11,340 nt of DNA from Candidatus Eiseniibacteriota bacterium. GTDB taxonomy: Bacteria > Eisenbacteria > RBG-16-71-46. Every line of letters begins with the position of its first letter. Within the stretch, counting starts at the first letter, position 1. The DNA lies in NCBI GenBank assembly GCA_005893185.1, contig VBOS01000074.1:1-11340 (forward strand). Reading direction: 5' to 3'. Below, piece after piece: positions 1 to 6,285 of this stretch. Made by a program: the position numbers and the translations under genes. A model generated the notes under the pieces. The model did not search any database and was not told where the DNA came from. It saw only the letters and a program-made list of their open reading frames with translations.

Positions 1-284
1 GCACATGCCGCCACGCGCGGCGCTTCGCATCGGGTCTCGCGAGCGCAGGCTACCGCGTCCTCAACGAGGTGGGGCTGAACCAGGTGCTGGTCTCATTCGG
101 CGAAGCGGAAGCGACCGAGCGCATCATCGCCGGGATCCAAGCCGACGGCACGTGCTGGTGCGGGGGCACGGTGTGGCAGGGGCAGAGCGCGATGCGCATC
201 AGCGTTTCGAGCTGGGCGACGACCGAAGAGGACGTGGAGAAGAGTCTCGCCGCGATGATCCGCGTCGCGCGCGAGAGAGGGTGA
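1..284 (+). CDS. PLP-dependent group II amino-acid decarboxylase, C-terminal fragment
   Basis: The reading frame is open from the window edge (first full codon at base 3) and stops with TGA at 282-284, giving about 93 residues of C-terminus. The segment GTCWCGGTVWQGQSAMRIS, followed by SSWATTEEDVEKSLAAM, matches the end of the aspartate/aromatic-L-amino-acid decarboxylase family (group II PLP decarboxylases): a small-domain strand, a conserved RISVSSW-like stretch and a closing helix. The family decarboxylates amino acids in the cytosol using pyridoxal phosphate bound to a lysine, which would lie upstream of the window. Substrate cannot be told from this part; some relatives lack decarboxylase activity. 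An internal ATG at 69 is not the true start, because homologous-looking sequence (RFASGLASAGYRVLNEVGLNQVLVSF) precedes it. The gene is followed by a non-coding gap and a hairpin. Confidence 0.8.
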   Translation, partial: TCRHARRFASGLASAGYRVLNEVGLNQVLVSFGEAEATERIIAGIQADGTCWCGGTVWQGQSAMRISVSSWATTEEDVEKSLAAMIRVARERG

Positions 285-398
285 GCACCCTCGGCCGAGC
301 CGCCTGACGGGCCTCGGGCGGCCCCTCGGACGCGTGCCCGCCCATGCCGCAGGCGGCTGGATTCCGCGAGCGCGCGCGGTTAGCCCCGCTCCCATGCA

Positions 399-431
399 CG
401 CGAGGCCCGGGCTGAGCGCCCGGGCCTCGCG
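399..431. terminator. Perfect 14-bp GC hairpin between convergent genes, likely bidirectional terminator
   Basis: Bases 399-412 (cgcgaggcccgggc) are exactly complementary to 418-431, with a 5-nt loop (tgagc). It lies between the end of the decarboxylase gene (284) and the end of the minus-strand DinB gene (452), where a shared terminator is expected. Neither side has a clear T-run, so intrinsic termination is inferred from the stem and position. A hairpin of the same design occurs at 8114-8147. Confidence 0.6.
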
Positions 432-451
432 TTCGTCCGATGTGCGAGAGG

Positions 452-988
452 CTACATCCAGGTCTCGTCCGCGGTCGGTCCGTAGATCGAGGGCACCTTC
501 GCGCCAGCGAGGCGGAGGTAGACCGAGAACTGCCCGCGGTGATGGATCTGATCCTGCACCGTCATCCACAGGACCTCCGCGACGCGGAAGTCCCCCATCT
601 TGCCGGGCCCGATCGGGAACTGGATGGTCTTGTTGAGCTGATCGTCGCTCAGCGTCTTGTTGAGCTGATCGTCGCTCAGCTTCGAAACCTTGGCCACGGT
701 GTCGTGGGAGGCCTTCTCGACCCCGCTGATGATGTCGTTGTAGTTGCTCGGCGCGGGCGGCGAGGGCTGCGAGAAGTCGATCTTCCCCTTGAGCGCCATG
801 TCGACGACCCCCTGCTCGGTCGCGAACACCCAGGCCAGCTCGCGAGCCGAGCGTGACTTCTCGGCGGGCTTCATGTCCGCCTTGGCGGCCGGGTAGGCCT
901 TGAGCAGCTTGATCGTCGTCTGGATCTCACGCTGAAAGCTCTGCAGGAACATGTCCTTCTCGCTCAGGGTCTTCTGTGTCTGTGCCAT
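452..988 (-). CDS. DinB-family protein (putative metal-dependent four-helix bundle)
   Basis: A 178-residue protein reads from ATG (986-988, complement) to TAG (452-454). On the coding strand, GGAAAGGA lies a few bases before the ATG, supporting this start. The arrangement LSEKDMFLQSF..., ARELAWVFATEQGVVDMAL, VLWMTVQDQIHHRGQFSVYLRLAG fits DinB/YfiT-like proteins, which are four-helix bundles that bind a divalent metal through three histidines; roles include thiol transfer and stress functions, mostly unknown. The C-terminal metal site (QIHHRGQ) is present. The position where many members have a first His (LAWH...) reads LAWV here, so metal binding may differ. An exact 27-bp tandem duplication repeats LSDDQLNKT in the middle of the protein. 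The gene stands alone and points toward the decarboxylase. Family assignment is solid; function is not known. Confidence 0.85.
   Translation of the reverse strand: MAQTQKTLSEKDMFLQSFQREIQTTIKLLKAYPAAKADMKPAEKSRSARELAWVFATEQGVVDMALKGKIDFSQPSPPAPSNYNDIISGVEKASHDTVAKVSKLSDDQLNKTLSDDQLNKTIQFPIGPGKMGDFRVAEVLWMTVQDQIHHRGQFSVYLRLAGAKVPSIYGPTADETWM
627..680. repeat. Exact 27-bp x 2 tandem duplication inside the DinB gene
   Basis: Bases 627-653 and 654-680 are identical 27-mers. The unit is nine codons, so the frame is kept and the DinB protein reads LSDDQLNKT twice in a row. There is no divergence between copies, which indicates a very recent duplication or a strain variant. The added residues lie between the second and third predicted helices. 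Confidence 0.95.
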
Positions 989-1130
989 GACCCAATCCTT
1001 TCCCGGGCGATGGCTCGCCCGGCTGCTGGTGACGCCGGTTCCTTCCGGCTCGCCTCGTCCCTGGTCTCCGAAGTGGTCGTGCCGCGGACCGATCTCGAGG
1101 AACGCGGGAGCCTAGCCCCGGCACGCCGCT

Positions 1131-1147
1131 TTGACAATCAGTGATTG
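1131..1147. promoter_or_regulatory. TTGACA box overlapped by a 6-bp dyad in an AT-richer island
   Basis: TTGACA (1131-1136) is a perfect -35 hexamer and overlaps the dyad caatca-g-tgattg (arms 1135-1140 and 1142-1147). It sits between the divergent DinB and protease genes. No good -10 hexamer follows at 16-18 bp, so a promoter call is weak; a TATTCT at 1194-1199 lies too far away to pair with it. It may be an operator for either gene. Confidence 0.25.
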
Positions 1148-1241
1148 CTCAGGCGGCGTAAGGTCTTCGTCAAACGTGAGCGCGACGATCGGGTATTCTC
1201 GGGCGCACGGGTGGCGAGCCAGGGGCCCAGCCAAGGAGTCC

Positions 1242-2063
1242 ATGCGCACCGAGATTCCGTTCCGCCTCATCGGTGGCGAACAGCCGCTGATCGTCGTCCC
1301 CGCCCGGTTCAATGGATCGGAGCCGATCGAATGCGCGCTCGACACCGGCGCGAGCCACGCCATGCTGCTCCCCGAGATTGGAGCGCGCCTGGGCGTGAAG
1401 GTCGAGCAGACGCGCGAGGCCAAAGGCGCGGGCGGCCCGGTCACCGTCCAGATCGGGAAGGCCGAGTCGGTGGCGCTCGGCGATGCTGTGGCGCGGGATG
1501 TGGCGATCCTCATGAGCGACGACCTCGAGCGCATCGGCGCCGCGATCGGCCATCCGCTCGGGGGCAACATCGGGCACAGCTTCCTCGGGCGCTACCGCCT
1601 CACCGTGGACTACGAGCGGCACATCCTTGCGCTGTGCACGCCCGACGAGCCGGCCGATGGCCGCCCGGCACGGGCCGAGCTGCCGTTCACCCTCGCGCAT
1701 CCCGCGAAGCCGCTCATCCTGATCCCGGTCGACGTGGACGGGCGGCTGTTTCAGTTCGCGCTCGATACCGGCGCCTCGATCACGGTGATCTCGCCGGAGG
1801 TCGCGCGGAGGTGCGACGTTCAAGCCGCGAGCGTGGCGGGCATGACCGGCGGCGGGGGAGCGGTCGCAGCCTCGGCGGGGGTGATTTCCTCGCTCGGGAT
1901 CGGCGCTGTGCGCATCTCCCGCGTGCGCGTGGCGGTGGCGGAGTTCCTGGAGGGGCTGGGGCGGGCCGTGGGCGTTGCGCTCGACGGGATCGTCGGGACC
2001 AACGTGTTGCGGCGCTTCCGGTTGACTATCGACTATCCGGCCGCGATTCTGCGGCTGGTCTAA
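1242..2063 (+). CDS. Two-domain retropepsin-like aspartic protease
   Basis: This 273-residue protein contains two copies of the aspartic protease half-site. The first is CALDTGASH (catalytic Asp34 in D-T-G), followed by GGNIGHSFLGRYRLTVDY; the second is FALDTGASI (Asp175), followed by DGIVGTNVLRRFRLTIDY. Each half thus carries the DTG loop, a later hydrophobic-Gly element and a closing RxRLTxDY strand. Retropepsins are usually homodimers, so two halves in one chain could form a complete active site, as in pepsin-like enzymes. The start at ATG 1242 is chosen because AAGGAG (1233-1238) precedes it; a start at 1131 would add 37 residues unlike the family. No signal peptide is visible at the chosen start, so a cytosolic location is inferred. 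The ORF ends with TAA at 2061-2063. The protein is transcribed alone, ahead of the BlaI operon. Substrate is unknown. Confidence 0.85.
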   Translation: MRTEIPFRLIGGEQPLIVVPARFNGSEPIECALDTGASHAMLLPEIGARLGVKVEQTREAKGAGGPVTVQIGKAESVALGDAVARDVAILMSDDLERIGAAIGHPLGGNIGHSFLGRYRLTVDYERHILALCTPDEPADGRPARAELPFTLAHPAKPLILIPVDVDGRLFQFALDTGASITVISPEVARRCDVQAASVAGMTGGGGAVAASAGVISSLGIGAVRISRVRVAVAEFLEGLGRAVGVALDGIVGTNVLRRFRLTIDYPAAILRLV

Positions 2064-2135
2064 CGCGACCCGCGCTTCGCGTGGGTACCCCGCCTTGCCC
2101 CGGACCGCGATCCCGCGGCGGAGATAGTCGCGTTA
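2061..2135. other. Intergenic region with 9-bp inverted arms around the protease stop codon
   Basis: The arms taacgcgac (2061-2069) and gtcgcgtta (2127-2135) are perfectly complementary across 57 bp, and the left arm contains the protease stop codon. The enclosed DNA is GC-rich and can form smaller stems (for example around cgcgcttcgcg at 2071-2081). It may act as a 3' transcript end before the BlaI operon, but there is no T-run. From 2136 to about 2195 I see nothing else that can be supported. Confidence 0.3.
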
Positions 2136-2197
2136 CCCCTGGGCCAGGATACCAGCGCCCCGCCGCCGCCGGCCTCCCAAGGCCTCGAATTTCGTCG

Positions 2198-2226
2198 TTG
2201 CGCGATCCGGGCACAAGTGGTAGTGT
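2198..2226 (+). promoter_or_regulatory. Weak candidate promoter of the BlaI-M56 operon
   Basis: TTGCGC (2198-2203) and TAGTGT (2221-2226) are 17 bp apart, the preferred sigma70 spacing, but each matches only half of its consensus. The proposed -10 lies inside the left arm of the dyad operator, which would make repression by steric block natural. It is the best promoter candidate I can find ahead of this operon. Confidence 0.3.
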
Positions 2227-2249
2227 ACTAGCATGGTGCTAGTTGATTA
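2221..2249. promoter_or_regulatory. Dyad operator, candidate BlaI-family binding site
   Basis: The core actagca-tgg-tgctagt (2227-2243) is a perfect 7-bp inverted repeat. Extended outward, 13-bp arms (2221-2233 and 2237-2249) match at 10 of 13 positions around the centre at 2235. Each arm has its own smaller TAGT-2-ACTA-like symmetry (tagt-gt-acta on the left, tagt-tg-atta on the right). BlaI/MecI repressors bind as dimers to dyads rich in TACTA/TAGTA-type half-sites, and the site lies 32 bp before the repressor start in an otherwise GC-rich region. Autoregulation of the operon is the natural inference. Confidence 0.7.
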
Positions 2250-2280
2250 GCATCACAGTTCGATCGCCGGGAGGGCACGC

Positions 2281-2673
2281 ATGCGGAACCCGCTTTCCGA
2301 TCTCGGACGCCGCGAGCGCCAGATCATGGACATCCTGCACCGGCGAGGCCACGCCACGGCCGGCGAGGTGCTCGCCGACTTGCCGGACCCGCCGAGCTAC
2401 TCAGCGGTGCGCGCGATGCTGCGCCTGCTCGAGAAAAAGGGCCACGTGCGCCACGAGTGGGACGGGCCGCGCCACGTCCACCGGCCGACCGGCAATCCCG
2501 ACCAGGTGCGGCACTCCGCCGCCCGCCACCTGCTGCGGACCTTCTTCGGCAACTCGATGGAATCGGCGGTGGCGGCCATGCTCGGGGCGAGCGAGAAGCC
2601 GCTCTCCGACGAGGAGCTGGATCGTCTCGCCAGGGTGATCGAACAGGCCCGCCGCAGGGGAAGGAGGAGATGA
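2281..2673 (+). CDS. BlaI/MecI/CopY-family transcriptional repressor
   Basis: A 130-residue DNA-binding protein whose N-terminal half is a winged helix (LGRRERQIMDILHRRGHATAGEVLADL, then SYSAVRAMLRLLEKKGHVRHE) as in penicillinase repressors; the C-terminal part (about residues 75-125) has the helices used for dimerisation. BlaI-type proteins keep an operon off until a partner M56 membrane protease is activated, after which the repressor is inactivated. GGAGG at 2270-2274 sits six bases before the ATG. The stop overlaps the next start by 4 bp (ATGA, 2670-2673), so the repressor and the M56 receptor are translationally coupled. A dyad operator lies just upstream. The lysine/arginine-rich end (QARRRGRRR) is unusual but not disruptive. 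The family is certain; the regulon beyond this operon is unknown. Confidence 0.92.
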   Translation: MRNPLSDLGRRERQIMDILHRRGHATAGEVLADLPDPPSYSAVRAMLRLLEKKGHVRHEWDGPRHVHRPTGNPDQVRHSAARHLLRTFFGNSMESAVAAMLGASEKPLSDEELDRLARVIEQARRRGRRR

Positions 2674-5600
2674 GCTTCGACGCGAGCGTGCTCGACCGCC
2701 TGGGTCTCGTGGCGGGGCTGGCCCTTTCGATCAAGGCTACGGTGGTGCTGGCGATCGGCGCCGCGGCGGCGTGGCTGCTGCGCCGCCGCTCCGCTGCCGC
2801 GCGCCACTTCGTCTGGCTGCTCACGTTGAACGCGGTGCTCGGAGTCACCGCCTTGGCGACGCTGCCCCGTGGGCTGGCCGTCGCGGTTCCCCGATGGCCG
2901 CAGTGGGCGGCCGAGGGATGCGCCGCGCTTCCTTCCGTCGTGCCATGCAGCGGCGTGGGCGACGTGCCCGCCCTGTCGTCGATGGTGGCGCATGAAGCGA
3001 CCGGCGTGACGCGAGGCGCTGGCGGGCATGGGGCCACCGCGCTCGCGACCGGGCCGCTCCCGACCGGGCCGCTCCCGACCGGGCCGCTCGCGACCGGGCC
3101 ACTCGCGACCCGGCCCGCAGCGCTCGTGAGTCCAGGCTCACTGCTTGTCGTGTTGTGGCTCGCCGGCACGTGTCTCGTTCTGGGATGGCTGGCTCTGGGC
3201 CACGCGGGGCTGGCACGGATTGCGCGGCGGTCGGAGGCGGTCGAGGACCCGGTCTGGCGCACGCTGCTCCGGCGCCTTGCGCACGAGGCCGGCGTGGCGC
3301 AAGCGCCGAGGCTGCGCTCGAGCGCCGCCGTCGGGGCGCCGCTCGTGTGCGGCCTCCTGCGGCCCAGCATCCTGCTGCCGGTCGAGGCGGGGTCGTGGGG
3401 GCCGGAGCAGCGCCGGGTAGTGCTGCTCCACGAGCTCGCGCATATCGCGAGGCGCGATCCGCTGTCCCAGTCGATCGCCTGGCTGGCGTGCGCGACCTAC
3501 TGGTTCCAACCGGCGGCCTGGCTCGCATTCGCGCGGCTGCGCGCCGAGGGCGAGCGCGCCTGCGACGACCGCGTGCTGTCGTCGGGCGTGGCCGCCCCCG
3601 ATTACGCTTCGCACCTCCTCAGCCTCGCCCGCCGCGCCCGCGCGCTACGGCTCGCGAGTGCGGTCTCGGTCGCGATGGCGCGCCGCTCCACGCTCGAGGG
3701 CCGGCTGCTCGCGCTGCTGGACGATGGCGTGCGACGTGGGGCTCTCGGCGTGCGCGCGCGAGGCGCCGGAGTCGCGGCGCTCGCGGTGGTTCTCGTCGCG
3801 CTCGGGCTCGTGCGCCCCGTGCCGCCCGAGGCGGCGGTCGCTCCCGCCGTCTCATCGGAGCCCGGTCCGGCGGCGGTGCCGGCCGCCAATCCGAGCCAAG
3901 CGCCCGCTGCCCATCGGGCCGAGGCGATCCGCGCTGAGCCGGCCGCCGGGCTCGCGACCAATCCGTTCGCAGCGCCCGCCGTCAATCCGTCCGCAGCGCC
4001 CGCCCCCGATCCGTTCGCAGCGCCCGCCGCCGCGCGGGCGGGCGCCGGCGCGGCAGTTGCTCAGTCAGTCGTGGAGACATTCGACGTGGCAGGCGCCGAG
4101 GCCGAGGCAGGCGCCGAGCCGATCCACGCGGACCAGCCCGCGAGATTGGGGGATACGCTGGCGCTTGACTTGAAGAAAAGGGCGGCGTCGACGCGGCCCC
4201 CAGCCACCCTTCGCTCGCTCCCGGTTCTCCTCGCGAGCGCTCCCGCCGCGGGCCACGCCTCGGCCGCGGGCGCGGCCACCTGGAACAACCGGGCCGGTGG
4301 CCTGTGGTCCAATCCGGCGAACTGGACCCCGCCCGACGTCCCCGACTCGCTCGGTGAGAGCGCCGTGCTGCCCGCGCTCTCCGGCGCGTATCAGGTGACG
4401 CTCGACATCAACCCCGCGATCGACGCGCTGCAGATCGACGCGGGCGACCCCACACTCGACCTCAACGGCTTCTCGATCGCCGCCGTCAAGCTGGTCACCA
4501 ATTCCGGCACGATCCGGAACTTCACCGGCACGTATGACAGCAAGCGGATCCGGAACCTCGCGGGCGGAACCTTGCTCGCGAGAGCCGACGACGTGGTCCA
4601 GGCCACAGGCGTGCTCTGGAACGCCGGCACCATCGTGGTCGGCCCGGGCGAGCACAGCATGCTCGACTCTCCCGGCGGCCTCTGGCTCCAGGGCGGCGGA
4701 ACGCTCGTCCTGAACGCGACGCGGATGGCGGACCCGACCGGCGGCGGGCTGACCATCGACGCGGGCACGGCCGTGCGGGGATCGGGCGTGATCGAGAAGA
4801 GTGTGGACAACCTGGGCGTGGTGGAGGGTGACGGAGCCGTGGGCGGGGTGCTCCGGATCGACGGGCTGCTCTTCAACACGGGCACGGTCCGCGTGATCCA
4901 CGGAGGCACGGTCAACGTGAACCGTCCGCTCGTGCAGAACACGGGCGGCACGATCACGAGCGCGCGCGGCGGCGGGACGTTCTCGGTCATGATGCCCCGC
5001 GAAGTCGGCGGAACGCTCAACAACATGCGGGGCGGCGGCAGGATCGTGGCCGACGGCGGCGACCTCATGGTGAAGTGCGGCTCGTGGCTGGAAGGAACGG
5101 TCGAGCGGGGCCAGGGCGGCGGCGCGGTGAACATCGGAATCGCGACCTTGCAGAACGTCACGGTCGCCGCGGGCGCCGAGCTCGGCGTCACCGGCCACGC
5201 CGATCTCATGGCCGCGGGCACCGCGCTCACGAACAACGGGACCGTGCGGGTTTCCGGCACCGTCAACTTCGGGATCTACAACGGTGATTATCAGATCTAC
5301 CTCGGCGGCAAGGGAGTGATGGTCCTGGAGGGAGGGACCCTAGGCAGCGGCACCGGCGCGATCCTGGTGAATCGGGCGGGCCAGACCATCCAGGGCTGCG
5401 GCACCATCAACCCGCCGTTCATCAATGAAGGCACGGTGGATCTGAATTGTGGTCCGCAGCCCGCGCGGCTGCCCGGGTCGTTCGTGAATCGCGGGCGGCT
5501 ACGCGTCCTGCGCGGCAACCTCTCGATCGGCGGGACCCCCGGCGCCGTGGCCACGAACCGTGGCACGATCTCGGCCGCGGGCGGAGCGATCACCCTGGAG

Positions 5601-6203
5601 AAGGGCGCGACGCTCGACAGTGATCGGGGGCAGGCTGGAGGGCGGCGTCTCGGTCCAGGGCCAGAAGATCGCGCGGCCGCGCGATGGCGCGCTGGGCACG
5701 CCGGGCGCGGGCTTCACATTCGAGGTCCGCAGGGCCGCCACGCTGCGCGACGTCACGCTCGGGTCGGCCGCCACGCTCGTGACCGCCGCGCGCGGCGTCA
5801 CCACGCTCGGCGGTGCCAAGTTCGTCAACGAGGGCACGAACCGGATTCTGGGCACTCTGGTCGTCCCGCCGGGCACGGACTACGTCCAGACCGGGGGTGC
5901 CACGCTGGTGGAGGGCGGCGCGATCTCCGCCGCGAGCGAACTCCAGATCCTGGGCGGCGTCCTGCGCGGCAACAAGCCCCTCGCCTCGCCCGCCCTCGCC
6001 TCCGCGCCGGGGGCGTTGCGCTTCTACGCGCGCCCCGGGGCGGGCGCCGCGTTCGTCCTCGAGCTGCCGCAGGCGGCGGATGTCGATGGCCGGGTGTACG
6101 ACGCGGCCGGCCGCGAGGTGGCGCGCATCGCAGAGGGCGCGCGCGAGGCGGGGGCGTACCGCTTCGCGCTCGGGCGCTCGCGAGAATCGCCGTCATCAAC
6201 TGA
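2670..6203 (+). CDS. BlaR1-like M56 zinc metallopeptidase fused to a beta-solenoid surface domain
   Basis: The ATG overlaps the BlaI stop and follows AAGGAGG (2661-2667). The 1177-residue frame has four parts. (a) Residues 1-384 are an M56/BlaR1 receptor: membrane segments near 12-36, 48-66, 158-178 and 366-383, zinc motif HELAH (H254, E255, H258) and ERACDD (E295), the family's third-ligand region. (b) Residues about 385-530 are an Ala/Pro-rich linker with 24-bp repeats. (c) From residue 535 (AATWNNRAGGLWSNPANW) to about 983 comes a repetitive parallel beta-helix-like domain with many NxGTV turns (NTGTVRV, NNGTVRV, NEGTVDL, NRGTISA), lying outside the cytoplasmic membrane by BlaR1 topology. 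(d) After 5618 a 65-nt deletion relative to the neighbouring copy moves the native solenoid/FlgD-like sequence to another frame; the native frame returns only for the last eight or so residues (ARIAVIN). BlaR1 proteins normally carry a penicillin-binding sensor here; none is visible. The gene may encode a sensor with a new ectodomain or be an accidental fusion; the 3' part is damaged. Confidence 0.75.
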   Translation: MSFDASVLDRLGLVAGLALSIKATVVLAIGAAAAWLLRRRSAAARHFVWLLTLNAVLGVTALATLPRGLAVAVPRWPQWAAEGCAALPSVVPCSGVGDVPALSSMVAHEATGVTRGAGGHGATALATGPLPTGPLPTGPLATGPLATRPAALVSPGSLLVVLWLAGTCLVLGWLALGHAGLARIARRSEAVEDPVWRTLLRRLAHEAGVAQAPRLRSSAAVGAPLVCGLLRPSILLPVEAGSWGPEQRRVVLLHELAHIARRDPLSQSIAWLACATYWFQPAAWLAFARLRAEGERACDDRVLSSGVAAPDYASHLLSLARRARALRLASAVSVAMARRSTLEGRLLALLDDGVRRGALGVRARGAGVAALAVVLVALGLVRPVPPEAAVAPAVSSEPGPAAVPAANPSQAPAAHRAEAIRAEPAAGLATNPFAAPAVNPSAAPAPDPFAAPAAARAGAGAAVAQSVVETFDVAGAEAEAGAEPIHADQPARLGDTLALDLKKRAASTRPPATLRSLPVLLASAPAAGHASAAGAATWNNRAGGLWSNPANWTPPDVPDSLGESAVLPALSGAYQVTLDINPAIDALQIDAGDPTLDLNGFSIAAVKLVTNSGTIRNFTGTYDSKRIRNLAGGTLLARADDVVQATGVLWNAGTIVVGPGEHSMLDSPGGLWLQGGGTLVLNATRMADPTGGGLTIDAGTAVRGSGVIEKSVDNLGVVEGDGAVGGVLRIDGLLFNTGTVRVIHGGTVNVNRPLVQNTGGTITSARGGGTFSVMMPREVGGTLNNMRGGGRIVADGGDLMVKCGSWLEGTVERGQGGGAVNIGIATLQNVTVAAGAELGVTGHADLMAAGTALTNNGTVRVSGTVNFGIYNGDYQIYLGGKGVMVLEGGTLGSGTGAILVNRAGQTIQGCGTINPPFINEGTVDLNCGPQPARLPGSFVNRGRLRVLRGNLSIGGTPGAVATNRGTISAAGGAITLEKGATLDSDRGQAGGRRLGPGPEDRAAARWRAGHAGRGLHIRGPQGRHAARRHARVGRHARDRRARRHHARRCQVRQRGHEPDSGHSGRPAGHGLRPDRGCHAGGGRRDLRRERTPDPGRRPARQQAPRLARPRLRAGGVALLRAPRGGRRVRPRAAAGGGCRWPGVRRGRPRGGAHRRGRARGGGVPLRARALARIAVIN
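3046..3105. repeat. 15-bp tandem repeat (4 units plus a decayed fifth) in the M56 gene
   Basis: Units cgaccgggccgctcc at 3046, 3061, 3076 and 3091 differ by at most two bases, with a degenerate fifth at 3106-3120. In frame they encode repeats of TGPL followed by P or A, roughly residues 126-150, in the loop just before the third membrane segment. As the unit is a multiple of three, copy-number change would alter loop length without breaking the frame. Confidence 0.9.
3961..4032. repeat. 24-bp tandem repeat (3 units) in the linker after the M56 domain
   Basis: Units start at 3961, 3985 and 4009 with the shared core atccgttcgcagcgcccgcc (one base differs in the middle unit); a more diverged relative lies near 3890. 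They encode NPFAAPA-like repeats (NPFAAPAV, NPSAAPAP, DPFAAPAA) in an Ala/Pro-rich extended linker between the last membrane segment and the solenoid domain. Such linkers often span the periplasm or hold a domain off the membrane; that role is inferred. Confidence 0.85.
4170..4280 (+). other. Cryptic signal-peptide-like segment at the fusion join
   Basis: In the fusion frame, TTG at 4170 would begin a peptide starting MKKRAASTRPPATLRSLP, then a hydrophobic/alanine stretch (VLLASAPAAGHASAAGAA) leading directly into TWNN. The adjacent paralogue has a real signal peptide at exactly this place (LLLAGVLALGFVAVAGAA, then TWNN). The basic n-region, apolar core and matching cleavage zone suggest a decayed signal peptide inside the fusion, or an internal start giving a separate secreted protein. 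The only purine-rich SD-like run (ggggga, 4148-4153) is too far upstream for efficient initiation. Confidence 0.45.
5619..6178 (+). other. Out-of-frame solenoid/FlgD-like segment of copy 1
   Basis: Between these points the sequence resembling the neighbouring copy lies in a different frame from the main ORF. There it reads GGRLEGG..., AATLRDVTLG, GGVTTLGGAKFVNEGTNRI-like, ELQILGGVLRG, FYARPGAG and GRVYDAAGREVARIAEG, all closely matching copy 2. At the left edge 65 nt present in copy 2 are missing; at the right edge (about 6171-6180) about 73 nt are missing, mainly the last strands of the FlgD-like Ig domain. Together 138 nt (46 codons) are lost, so the original stop at 6201-6203 is again in frame. 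The main ORF crosses the segment without a stop, but its translation there (Arg/Gly-rich) is not native. Confidence 0.75.
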
Positions 6204-6217
6204 CGGCATGCAGTAGT

Positions 6218-6261
6218 ACCCTGAGCCCCGGCCATGCCCGGCCGGGTTCACCCCCCAGGGT
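6218..6261 (+). terminator. Two-tier hairpin between the two solenoid copies
   Basis: Outer arms accctg (6218-6223) and cagggt (6256-6261) enclose inner arms cccggc (6227-6232) and gccggg (6241-6246). It falls between the stop of copy 1 (6203) and the ribosome site of copy 2 (6270-6277). There is no T-run, so it could attenuate or stabilise the transcript as easily as end it. Confidence 0.35.
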
Positions 6262-6285
6262 TCGCGGGCAAAGGAGGATTCTTCC

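Noticed and set aside
1131..1199. Promoter from TTGACA (1131) and TATTCT (1194)
   Set aside because: The spacing of 57 bp is far outside the sigma70 range; only a weak regulatory call was kept for the dyad.
1131..1241. Upstream start for the aspartic protease at 1131
   Set aside because: The added 37 residues are unlike the family, and AAGGAG precedes the ATG at 1242.
3046..4032. CRISPR array from the short repeats
   Set aside because: The repeats are directly tandem without unique spacers, lie within a coding frame and are multiples of three.
5600..5640. Programmed ribosomal frameshifting to explain the copy 1 break
   Set aside because: No slippery heptamer is visible at the join, and 65 nt of solenoid sequence are missing, which frameshifting would not explain.
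5619..6200. The main ORF translation of copy 1 across this stretch as a genuine new domain
   Set aside because: Another frame there matches copy 2 closely at protein level, so the Arg/Gly-rich reading is a frameshift product.
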